A stretch of DNA of 64,000 nucleotides, taken from NCBI RefSeq assembly GCF_009908295.1, contig NZ_JAAALO010000005.1:481077-545076 (forward strand), in the 5' to 3' direction. The notes beneath the pieces were generated by a model that worked only from the letters and a program-made list of their open reading frames with translations, was not told where the DNA came from and did not search any database. A program made the translations under genes and the position numbers. The DNA comes from Micromonospora rubida. Lineage in GTDB: Bacteria > Actinomycetota > Actinomycetes > Mycobacteriales > Micromonosporaceae. Every line of letters begins with the position of its first letter. Position 1 is the first letter of the stretch. Of this stretch, positions 16,172-23,765 are shown in pieces.

Positions 16172-17313
16172 CGCCGCACCCCCAGCACGACCGTCGCGTG
16201 GGTGGACAGGATCCCGCCGGTGCCGTGCGCCACGGCCACCCGGGCGTCGGGCACCTGCCGGGCACCCGCCTCGCCGCGCAGCTGGCGGACCGCCTCCACC
16301 AGCAGCAGCACCCCGAACTGGCCGGGATGGCAGTACGACAGGCCACCGCCGGAGGTGTTCAGCGCCAGCCCACCACCGGGACGGATCCGGCCGTCCTGGA
16401 CGAGGTCGAGCACCTCACCCGGCCCGCAGAAGCCCAGCGCCTCGATGCTGAGCGCGGCGGTGATGGTGAACGAGTCGTACACCTCCAGCACGTCCACGTC
16501 GGCGGGGGTGATGCCGGCCCGGGCGAACGCCTCCCGGCCGGACTCGCGCGCACCGGTGACCGTCAGGTCCTCGACGGCGGTCATCGACGTGTTCGTGGAG
16601 CGCTCGCCGTACCCGAGGACCCGCACCGGCGGGTGTCGCAGGTCCCGGGCCCGGTCCAGCGCGGTGAGCACGACCGCCCCGCCGCCGTCGGTCACCAGGC
16701 AGCAGTCGGCGACGGTCAGCGGGCTGGAGACCATCGGCGCGGCGAGCACGTCGTCGACGGTCAGCGGCCCGGCCCCGTAGCGGAACGCGGCCGGGTTCAG
16801 CAGCGCCCACTCCCTGGCGGCGACCGCGATCTCGGCCAGCTTCTCCCGCGTCCCGCCGTACCGGTGGAAGTACTGCTGCGCCGCCATCGCGTAGTACGAC
16901 AGCGGGTACAGCGGGCCGTACGGCGTCTCGAACTGGGCCTCCGGGGTGTGCTCCTCGACGACCCCGCCGAGGCTGCGCGAGCGCGCGGAGCGCTGGTTCG
17001 ACGCGAAGCTGATCACCACGGTGGACACCTGGCCGGCTTCGATCGCCTGCGTAGCGCGGGCGACCATCATCTCGGCGGCCGACCCGCCGACGAACGTCGA
17101 GTCGACCCAGCGGGGTTCCAGCCCGAGATACTCGGCGAGCTGTGTGGTGGAGAAGCGGGACACCCCGGTGGTGGCCAGTCCGTCGACGTCGGCGAGGGTC
17201 AGCCCGGCGTCGGCGAGCGCCCGGGTGACGGCCTGGGTCTGCAGCGTGAGCGTGGACTTCCCGGTGCTGCCGAGGTCGCACTCGGCCGCGCCGACGATCG
17301 CGACGCCGGTCAC
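16168..17313 (-). CDS. Thiolase-like / Ltp2-type retro-aldolase candidate
   Basis: A 381-residue thiolase-fold protein of the lipid-transfer/SCP-x group. The loop that holds the nucleophilic Cys in true thiolases reads FVGGSAAEMMVA, without Cys, while the C-terminal GGGLSYCHPGQFG region keeps its His. Loss of the Cys together with a coupled DUF35 partner is the signature of Ltp2-like aldolases that cut a beta-hydroxyacyl-CoA rather than thiolyse it. The GTG start at 17313 overlaps the upstream stop (GTGA). Expected role: C-C cleavage releasing a short acyl-CoA from a branched side chain. Confidence 0.85.
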   Translation of the reverse strand: MTGVAIVGAAECDLGSTGKSTLTLQTQAVTRALADAGLTLADVDGLATTGVSRFSTTQLAEYLGLEPRWVDSTFVGGSAAEMMVARATQAIEAGQVSTVVISFASNQRSARSRSLGGVVEEHTPEAQFETPYGPLYPLSYYAMAAQQYFHRYGGTREKLAEIAVAAREWALLNPAAFRYGAGPLTVDDVLAAPMVSSPLTVADCCLVTDGGGAVVLTALDRARDLRHPPVRVLGYGERSTNTSMTAVEDLTVTGARESGREAFARAGITPADVDVLEVYDSFTITAALSIEALGFCGPGEVLDLVQDGRIRPGGGLALNTSGGGLSYCHPGQFGVLLLVEAVRQLRGEAGARQVPDARVAVAHGTGGILSTHATVVLGVRR

Positions 17314-17753
17314 CGCGCGCCCGGCCCGTCGACCGTGCCCAGCAGGACCGTCGCGTGGGCAGGGCGGGCCGCCGGCCGCTGCGGGCCGTACTCGCTGGTC
17401 AGGATCGTGGCGGAGAGGTCGACCCGGACGCGGTCGGCACCGACCTCGACCACGGTGCCCTCGCACCGGACGGTCTCGCCGGCGAACATCAGGTTCCGGA
17501 ACGTGAACGACAGCTCGTGCACGAAGCAGCGCGGCCCGAGCGCGTCCTGCAGCAGCTCGACGAAGAGCGCCCCGAACACCTGCCCGTCCACGACCGGGCC
17601 CGGGACCCGCGCGGCGGCCACGAACTCGGGGTCGAAGTGCAGGCGGTACCAGTCCCAGGTGGCGCCGGCGTAGGCGACCATGTCGGTGAGCGTGATGGTG
17701 CGCTCCAGGGCGGGCAGCGCATCCCCGACGTGCGGTGGCATCCGCGAGGTCAC
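17310..17753 (-). CDS. MaoC-like hot-dog hydratase subunit (ChsH1-like)
   Basis: A 147-residue single hot-dog domain with the hydratase-2-type stretch YAGATWDWYRLHFDPEFVAA and the following GPVVDGQVFGALF. GTG start at 17753 overlaps the previous stop (GTGA). It sits directly after a MaoC_dehydrat_N-type protein; such half-size MaoC pairs form heteromeric enoyl-CoA hydratases. Likely hydrates the enoyl-CoA whose product is cut by the thiolase-like/DUF35 pair. Confidence 0.88.
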   Translation of the reverse strand: MTSRMPPHVGDALPALERTITLTDMVAYAGATWDWYRLHFDPEFVAAARVPGPVVDGQVFGALFVELLQDALGPRCFVHELSFTFRNLMFAGETVRCEGTVVEVGADRVRVDLSATILTSEYGPQRPAARPAHATVLLGTVDGPGAR

Positions 17754-18250
17754 GCGGCACCGCCCAGGCTGACCAGGATGATCGTCTCCTCGTTGACGGC
17801 GAGCAGCTCGCCGTCCTGGTTGGTGTACGTCGCGCGAGAGGAGACCACGAGCATGTCCGCGCCGGTGCGGGTCTGCTTCTCGGCCAGGTCGTGGATCTCC
17901 CAGGTCGCGGTGACGACGTCATCGGGGCGTACCCGGCGGTGGAACGTGTAGCTGTTGCCGCCGCGGACCTGGCGGGTGCCGGGGACGTCGAGGCGCCACG
18001 AGTGCCCGGCGTAGCCGTCGCCGTCCATCGGCAGGTTCGCGTACTGGTTGGTCTCGCAGATGAGCGTCGGCGGGGCGGTCACGCCCGGCAGGCCCTGCGC
18101 GCGGGCGAACTCCGGGTCCGAGTACAGCGGGTTGTCGTCGCCGACGGCCATGCCGAAGTACCGGCCGGCGGCGGCGCCGAGCGGTTCCGGCGCGGTGTAC
18201 ACCCGCCGCGCGCCCAGCAGCGCGCGCAGCTCGTCGGTCAGCAGGCTCAC
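17750..18250 (-). CDS. MaoC_dehydrat_N (FAS1-like) hydratase subunit
   Basis: A 166-residue hot-dog protein of the FAS1-like dehydratase N-terminal family: YFGMAVGDDNPLYSDPEFA, then APPTLI and HRRVRPDDVVTATW. It probably pairs with the MaoC protein encoded next. The GTG start at 18250 overlaps the stop of the Rid-like gene (GTGA) and ends overlapping the next start, so all three are translationally coupled. Confidence 0.88.
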   Translation of the reverse strand: MSLLTDELRALLGARRVYTAPEPLGAAAGRYFGMAVGDDNPLYSDPEFARAQGLPGVTAPPTLICETNQYANLPMDGDGYAGHSWRLDVPGTRQVRGGNSYTFHRRVRPDDVVTATWEIHDLAEKQTRTGADMLVVSSRATYTNQDGELLAVNEETIILVSLGGAA

Positions 18251-19482
18251 GCCGTCCCCTCCGCCCCGCCCGGCGGCGGAGCTGCCGGGTACACCGCCGT
18301 CGGGAACACCTCGAACAGGAACTCGGGGCGCAGCAGGGCCTTGCAGATCGCCCCGGTCGACGCCGGCCAGGGCGGGCTGAGCAGCCGTTCCCGCACGCCG
18401 GCCACGCCCCGGTACGCCGGCAGCGCGGACTCGACGCAGTATTCGGTGGTTTCCAGCAGGTGCTCCGGCCCGAGGCCGGCGTGGCGCAGCAGGTGCAGGA
18501 CCGCGCCGTACGTCGCCTCGGCCTGCGCCACCAGGTCGCCCGGGTGCAGCGCCTGCTGCGTCTGCATGTCCAGCGCCGCGAAGCCGGACATGTACAGCGT
18601 CCGGCCGGCCCGGACCCCGGGGGCGTAGGTGAGGGTGTCGTAGCGGGACCAGCCCGGGTTGACCAGTTCCAGGGGGTGCCGGGAGGCGGTGACGTCGATC
18701 GCGACGAGCGCGTCCGGGTGGTGCAGCCGGCTCATCAGGATGCCGCCCGCGCCCGGGTAGACGCCGGCGCCGCCGAGGCGGTCCCGCCGCACCCGGTGCG
18801 TCCGGCGGTACACGTCTCGGGTCTGCGGGGTCGAGTAGTCGTAGGTGGTGACGGCCGCGTCGAGGGACAGCCCGACCGCGTCGAGCAGCTCCCCCGCCCG
18901 GTCCAGGCAGTAGGCGTACTGCGCGGCGAAGTCGCCCGGGTGGACCACGGCGCCGGTGGCGTCGACCGGGAGCATCGTCGGCAGGTACACCGCCCCGTCG
19001 TGGCCGGTCCGCACGGTGGAGGCCCGCCAGGTGCCGGCCCGCCGGGGCTCGCTGGCGGCCAGCACCTCGCCGCCGCCGCGGACCGCGTGCAGCTCGACCT
19101 CCAGCAGCGCGGTACGCCGCACGAGCCGCTCGACGACGACCGTCCGCAGCACGGGCTCGTGGTCGCCGAAGACCTCCCGCCTGGCCGCCGCGGCGGACTC
19201 GTACTCGGCGAGCCCGGCGACCGTCACGTTCTCGGTGACCCGGGTGACGTCCTGCGGCCCGAGCCCGGCGGCCGCCAGGATCGTCAGCACCTTCTCGTAC
19301 GCGGTGCGCGCCTGCGCCGCCAGGTCCCCGCTGACCGTCATCCTGCCGACGGCCTCGTCGAACGCGGCGGAGGTGTGGCCGGAGGTCCAGGCCGCGTCGC
19401 CCTCGGCGAGGCCGAGGCAGAACGTGAACCCGTCGTACGGCAACCAGCGGAAGGACCGCGGTCTGATGGCGTGCGGTGTCAC
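18247..19482 (-). CDS. Triple Rid/YjgF-domain protein
   Basis: A 411-residue chain that reads as three consecutive Rid (YjgF/YER057c/UK114) units, about residues 10-130, 140-275 and 285-400; each contains the TSGHTS/ILMS/YMSGFAALD type strand and the Q(A)(R/E)xxYxxVLxxLxxAGL helix. Rid proteins usually are single 130-residue trimers that hydrolyse reactive enamines/imines; a triple fusion could be a one-chain trimer. The domains have diverged, and some may lack the catalytic Arg. GTG start overlaps the MmgE stop. Substrate unknown. Confidence 0.75.
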   Translation of the reverse strand: MTPHAIRPRSFRWLPYDGFTFCLGLAEGDAAWTSGHTSAAFDEAVGRMTVSGDLAAQARTAYEKVLTILAAAGLGPQDVTRVTENVTVAGLAEYESAAAARREVFGDHEPVLRTVVVERLVRRTALLEVELHAVRGGGEVLAASEPRRAGTWRASTVRTGHDGAVYLPTMLPVDATGAVVHPGDFAAQYAYCLDRAGELLDAVGLSLDAAVTTYDYSTPQTRDVYRRTHRVRRDRLGGAGVYPGAGGILMSRLHHPDALVAIDVTASRHPLELVNPGWSRYDTLTYAPGVRAGRTLYMSGFAALDMQTQQALHPGDLVAQAEATYGAVLHLLRHAGLGPEHLLETTEYCVESALPAYRGVAGVRERLLSPPWPASTGAICKALLRPEFLFEVFPTAVYPAAPPPGGAEGTA

Positions 19483-20873
19483 GGGCGGCCCCTGCCTGTG
19501 CCGGCGGCGGCCAGCGCCGCCATGAGCGGTTCGATGGTGTCCAACTCTTCGAGGCGGCGCAGCAGGTCGACGACGTCGGCGCTGTCGCCACCGGCGTTGC
19601 CGCGGAACTTCGCGACGAGCTGCTCGTCGGTGAGCGGATTGTCCGGGCCGCCCGCGCTGCGCGGCACGCCGCCGGTGACGGCCGAGCCGTCGACAAGTGT
19701 GATGCGTGCGGCGCCGGGCGCGTCGGCCGCGGCCCCGCCGGTGGGGGTGACGTGCCAGCGCACCAGCCGGGCGACGCGTTCCACCTCGGGCCGGCCGAGC
19801 GAGTCCGGCCCGTACGTCGCGGTGCTCAGGTCACCGTCGACGGCGGCGGCGGCGACGCTCCACGGCAACGAGAACTTCGCCGCGTACGGCGACGCCGGCC
19901 GCGCCAGGTCCCGCCGGGTGTCGCAGACCGTGGGCACCGAGTCGGGGTGCACGTCGACGTCGATCGCGGCGACGTCGCCGGGCCGGACCCCGCCGCGGCG
20001 CACCGCGTCGCGGACCGCGTCGATCGCGGCGTGCGAGAGCTGGCACGCCGGGTAGGGCTTGATGCCGATCCGGGTGGTCTCCCAGCGCGCGCCGAGGCCT
20101 GCGGTGACGGACGCGAGGTCGACCGGGCCGGCGGCGAGCGCGTCGTACACACCGTGCGGGCCGTCGAGGACGTTCGCCGGGCCGCTGGCCCCGGCGGCGG
20201 CCAGCCGGGCGGCGAGGATGCCGGCGTGCGCGGCGAACCCCGGGTGCAGCTGCTTCGTCGACGCCCCGCCGTGCAGGAACGCGAGGAGCCCGCCGGCCTG
20301 GCTGCCGGCGATGCCGAGCGCGTCGGTGGCCCGCGCGGCGTCGAGGCCGAGCAGCCGGGCCGCGACGATCGCCGAGGAGAACACACCGGCCACCATCGTG
20401 GCGTGCAGCCCTCGGGCGTGGAAGCCGTGCGGCGCGGCGGCGGCGACCCGGCACACGGTCTCGTAGCCGACGACGGCGGCCTCGACAACGGCCCGGCCGG
20501 CCGCGCCGACCTGCTCGCCGACGGCGAACGCGGCCGGCAGCACCACGGCCGTCGCGTGGACGAGGCCGCCGGCGTGGGTGTCGTCGAAGTCCAGCGCGTG
20601 CACGAGCGTGCCGTTGGCGAGCGCGGCGGCCGGCGCACCGACCCGGCCCCGCGACCCGATGATCGTCGCCTCCGGCGGGCCGCCGAGCGCCCGGGCGACG
20701 GCGACGGCCGGGATCGGGGACGGCCCGCCGGCCCCCGCCGCCACCGGGCCGGCGCGCAACCCGCCGAGCGCCGCGCCGACCCCGTCGAGCAGGTGCCGCA
20801 GCGCCGCGGCCCGCACCACGGCCGGCACCTCGACGCGGCCGGTGCCCCACTCGGCAAGCTCCTCGGCGATCAT
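19479..20873 (-). CDS. MmgE/PrpD family dehydratase/decarboxylase-like protein
   Basis: A 464-residue MmgE/PrpD protein, family of 2-methylcitrate dehydratase and cis-aconitate decarboxylase. Characteristic segments: ALDFDDTHAGGLVHAT, GFHARGLHATM, GIAGSQAGGLLAF, STKQLHPGFAAHAG and the KPYPACQLSHAAID motif. ATG at 20873 overlaps the upstream CoA-transferase stop (ATGA). A second MmgE/PrpD gene lies at 34121, also beside a CoA transferase. Expected chemistry: (de)hydration or isomerisation of a branched di- or tricarboxylate. Substrate unknown. Confidence 0.9.
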   Translation of the reverse strand: MIAEELAEWGTGRVEVPAVVRAAALRHLLDGVGAALGGLRAGPVAAGAGGPSPIPAVAVARALGGPPEATIIGSRGRVGAPAAALANGTLVHALDFDDTHAGGLVHATAVVLPAAFAVGEQVGAAGRAVVEAAVVGYETVCRVAAAAPHGFHARGLHATMVAGVFSSAIVAARLLGLDAARATDALGIAGSQAGGLLAFLHGGASTKQLHPGFAAHAGILAARLAAAGASGPANVLDGPHGVYDALAAGPVDLASVTAGLGARWETTRIGIKPYPACQLSHAAIDAVRDAVRRGGVRPGDVAAIDVDVHPDSVPTVCDTRRDLARPASPYAAKFSLPWSVAAAAVDGDLSTATYGPDSLGRPEVERVARLVRWHVTPTGGAAADAPGAARITLVDGSAVTGGVPRSAGGPDNPLTDEQLVAKFRGNAGGDSADVVDLLRRLEELDTIEPLMAALAAAGTGRGRP

Positions 20874-22183
20874 CGTGACGCGGCCGGGGTGTCGAGGGTG
20901 TCGGGGCTGTCGGAAGTGTCGAGGGTGTCGGGGCTGTCGGAGGTGTCGAGGGCGTCGGGGGTGGCCGCGCCGGGCGCCGGCCCGGCGTCGCCGAACGCGC
21001 CGGCCGCCCGCAGCGCCGCCACCTGCTGCGCGTCCAGGCCCAGGATCTCCTCGGTGACGAGCGCGAGGTCCTCGTTGCGCTGCGGCGCCCGGCGGTAGGT
21101 GGGTGTCTCGTCGCCGACCCGCACCGGGGACGCGAGCTGCCGTACCTCGCCGTACCGGGGGTGGTCGGTGGTGACCACGAGGTTTCGGGCGGCGGTGTGC
21201 TCGTCGGCCAGGGCCGCGCCGACGTCGTTGATCGGGCCGCACGGGATCGACCCGGCGTGGAGCTGCCCGAGCCAGTCGTCGACGGTCCGCTGCCGGAAGA
21301 TCGCCTCCAGCCGGGGCAGCAGGTCGGCGCGGTGCTCCCGGCGGCTGGCGAAGGTCGCGTACGGCGAGCCGGCCTCGGCCCACTCCGGGTGGCCGACGAC
21401 CTGACACAGCCGGGCCCAGAACTTCTCCTTCGCGCAGCCGACGACGAGCCAGCCGTCCCTGGCCTCGAACGCCTGGAACGGCACCAGCGACGGGTGCGCC
21501 GAGTGGTGCGTGCGGACCGGCCGGAACCCGGCGTTCAGATGCCACGTCGCGGGATAGGTCAGCATCGACACCGCAGTGTCGTACAGGCTGACGTCGCAGT
21601 CCATCCCGACGCCGTCGCGGCGGGCGGCGTGCACCCCGGCCAGGAGCGAGATCGCGGCCACGAAGCCGCCCGAGTAGTCCACCAGCGACAGCCCGGACTT
21701 GGTGGGCGGCCCGTCCGGCTCGCCGGTCAGCTCCATCCAGCCGGCGAGACCCTGCAGCACGTAGTCGTAGCCGGGTTCCCGCCTGCGCGGCCCGGTCATC
21801 CCAAACCCGGAGAGCGACACGCACACGATGCGCGGGTTGAGGTGCTTGAGGTCGTCGTACCGGATGCGCAGCTTCTCCGGCACGTCGCCGCGCAGGTTGG
21901 AGTAGACGACGTCGGAGACCGCGACGAGTCGCTCGAAGACGCCGCGCCCGGCGGCGGTGTTCAGGTCGAGGGAGATGCTGCGCTTGTTGCGGTTGAACGT
22001 CTCGAAGAAGAGCGAGTCCTCGTCCTCGGCGTACGGTGGCACGTACCGGCCGACGTCGCCGCCGGCCCGCGGGTCCTCGATCTTGATGACCTGGGCGCCG
22101 AGGTCGGCCAGGTGCACGCTGCCGAACGGCCCGGCGCCGTACTGCTCGACCGCGATGATGCGCAGGTCCTCCAGTGGCCTCAT
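20870..22183 (-). CDS. CaiB/BaiF (family III) CoA transferase with repetitive tail
   Basis: Moves CoA between carboxylic acids. The 437-residue protein has the LADLGAQVIKIEDP motif, RNKRSISLDL, and the catalytic Asp in SLVDYSGG. The last about 40 residues are an added tail containing the nonapeptide DTSDSPDTL twice, encoded by a 27-bp minisatellite; family members normally stop near residue 400. ATG at 22183 overlaps the LLM gene stop. Position next to MmgE/PrpD suggests it activates a dicarboxylate. Confidence 0.92.
   Translation of the reverse strand: MRPLEDLRIIAVEQYGAGPFGSVHLADLGAQVIKIEDPRAGGDVGRYVPPYAEDEDSLFFETFNRNKRSISLDLNTAAGRGVFERLVAVSDVVYSNLRGDVPEKLRIRYDDLKHLNPRIVCVSLSGFGMTGPRRREPGYDYVLQGLAGWMELTGEPDGPPTKSGLSLVDYSGGFVAAISLLAGVHAARRDGVGMDCDVSLYDTAVSMLTYPATWHLNAGFRPVRTHHSAHPSLVPFQAFEARDGWLVVGCAKEKFWARLCQVVGHPEWAEAGSPYATFASRREHRADLLPRLEAIFRQRTVDDWLGQLHAGSIPCGPINDVGAALADEHTAARNLVVTTDHPRYGEVRQLASPVRVGDETPTYRRAPQRNEDLALVTEEILGLDAQQVAALRAAGAFGDAGPAPGAATPDALDTSDSPDTLDTSDSPDTLDTPAASR
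20889..20960. repeat. 27-bp minisatellite inside the CoA-transferase gene
   Basis: Two complete 27-bp units (20889-20915 and 20916-20942, differing at the last base) plus a partial third with one further change. They encode the repeated Asp/Ser/Pro-rich nonapeptide of the C-terminal tail. Copy number could vary by slippage. Confidence 0.85.
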
Positions 22184-23214
22184 GCGGACGCTCCCGTCAG
22201 CTCACCGATCAGCGCGATGATCTCGTCCTGGGCCGCACGGGTCTCGGCGGCCGGCAGCCCGTGGGTCGGCGGGCTCAGCTTCACGGTGTCGGCGATGCCG
22301 GCGTAGGCCGCGATCCGGGCGGCGACGTCGTCGCGGGTGCCGCTCATGGTGAGCGCGTCGACCATCCGGTCGCTGACGCTGCCCGCGAGCTGGGCCGCGC
22401 CGGCACCGGCCCGGAACGCGTCGATGACGGCCTGCTGGTCCTCGGCGAGGCCGTGGAAGGCGAAGAAGTCGGCGTACGTGCGGACCGTGGCGTAGAAGCC
22501 GACCAGACCGGCGGCGCGGCGGCGGGCGAGCGCCGGGTCGGCGGCGATCGAGCAGCACGCGGAGACGACCACGTCGAGGTCGTGGCGTGCCTTGCCGTTC
22601 GCGCGGTCGACGCCGAGCGTGAGGTCGGGCAGGATCTGCTCCCGCAGGTACGCCGGTGAGCACAGCTCGTGGCTGAGCCAGCCGTCGCCGACCTCGCCGG
22701 CGAGCCGGGTCATCAGCGGGCCCATCGCGGCCAGGTACACCGGGATCGGCCGCTCCGGCACCGCGTACGGCCGCTCGTAGCCGCGGATGCGCATCGGCTC
22801 GAACTCTCCGTCGGCACGGATCTCGGTGCCGGTGGCGCAGGCGTCCCAGAACAGCCGGATGTTGCGGACCGTCTCGCGCAGGTGACCGACCGGCTTGCCG
22901 AACGGGACGTTGTGCCACTGCTCGTTGAGCCGGCGCACCCCGGAGCCGAGGCCGAGCACGAACCGGCCGCCGGACAGCTCGTCCAGGTCGAGCGCCTCCA
23001 GCGCGGTGATCATCGGGCTGCGGGTGAACGCCAGGACGATCGCGGTGCCGATCCGTGCGGTCGACGTCGCCCCGGCCAGGGCCGCGGCGGTGCCGGTCGC
23101 GCTGCGGTGCAGCTCGGAGACCCACAGCACCTCGGCGCCCGCGCGTTCCGCCCGGCGCCCGGCGTCGGCCAGCTCCGCGAGCGTCGCACCCCACGGCTGG
23201 TACGTGAGCCTCAT
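22180..23214 (-). CDS. LLM-class F420- or FMN-dependent oxidoreductase
   Basis: A 344-residue luciferase-like TIM-barrel protein: LWVSELHRSA, STARIGTAIVLAFTRSP, SGGRFVLGLGSG and PIPVYLAAMGP are typical of the F420-dependent LLM group of actinomycetes. Reaction could be a hydride transfer or oxygenation; not decidable. ATG at 23214 overlaps the MaoC stop and its own stop overlaps the CoA-transferase start (ATGA on both sides), tying it firmly into the operon. Confidence 0.88.
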   Translation of the reverse strand: MRLTYQPWGATLAELADAGRRAERAGAEVLWVSELHRSATGTAAALAGATSTARIGTAIVLAFTRSPMITALEALDLDELSGGRFVLGLGSGVRRLNEQWHNVPFGKPVGHLRETVRNIRLFWDACATGTEIRADGEFEPMRIRGYERPYAVPERPIPVYLAAMGPLMTRLAGEVGDGWLSHELCSPAYLREQILPDLTLGVDRANGKARHDLDVVVSACCSIAADPALARRRAAGLVGFYATVRTYADFFAFHGLAEDQQAVIDAFRAGAGAAQLAGSVSDRMVDALTMSGTRDDVAARIAAYAGIADTVKLSPPTHGLPAAETRAAQDEIIALIGELTGASA

Positions 23215-23765
23215 GCCGCTCCCCCGCCGTCGCCGTCGCCGTTGCCGCGGTCGAGGGTGAGCGGGGCCTTCCCGACGGGGAAGAGGTTCTCCAACTGCTC
23301 GGCGCCCCGGCGGTACACGTAGAACGTGCGCTTGAAGGAGCAGACCTCGTCGCCGTGCTGGTTGAGTGCGCGGGTGCGCACCGTGACGATGCCGGCATGC
23401 GGCCGGGACGCGGACTCGCGCTTGGCCAGCACGATCGACTCGCTGTAGAGCGTGTCACCGGCGAACACCGGGTGGCTCATCCGGATCTCGTCCCAGCCGA
23501 GGTTCGCGAACGCGTTCTGGGTCAGGTCGGTGACGCTCTGCCCGACCGCGATGGCCACCGTGAGCGTCGACACCACGAGCGGCTTGCCGAACTCCGACCG
23601 TGCGGCGTACTCGGCGTTGAAGTGCATCTCGTTGGTGTTCATGGTCAGCAGCGTGAACCAGGTGTTGTCGGTCTCCGTGACGGTGCGTCCCAGGGGATGC
23701 TGGTAGACGTCTCCGATCTCGAAGTCCTCGAAGAACCGCCCGGTCCAGCCCTGCTTGAGCCCCAT
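23211..23765 (-). CDS. MaoC family enoyl-CoA hydratase
   Basis: A 184-residue MaoC-like hydratase: FEDFEIGDVYQHPLGRTVTE at the N-terminus, the active-site stretch NTNEMHFNAEYA (Asn and His), and FAGDTLYSESIVL. Resembles mesaconyl/crotonyl-type MaoC proteins that act on branched enoyl-CoAs. ATG at 23765 with AAAGGAG; it shares one base with the stop of the acyl-CoA synthetase gene (TGATG). Confidence 0.92.
   Translation of the reverse strand: MGLKQGWTGRFFEDFEIGDVYQHPLGRTVTETDNTWFTLLTMNTNEMHFNAEYAARSEFGKPLVVSTLTVAIAVGQSVTDLTQNAFANLGWDEIRMSHPVFAGDTLYSESIVLAKRESASRPHAGIVTVRTRALNQHGDEVCSFKRTFYVYRRGAEQLENLFPVGKAPLTLDRGNGDGDGGGAA

Noticed and set aside
16198..17673. 491-codon plus-strand open frame opposite the thiolase-like gene
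   Set aside because: Same antisense composition; the minus strand encodes the coupled thiolase-like/DUF35/MaoC set.
20889..20960. Short direct repeats considered as a CRISPR array
   Set aside because: Units are contiguous without spacers, lie within a coding frame and encode a peptide repeat.
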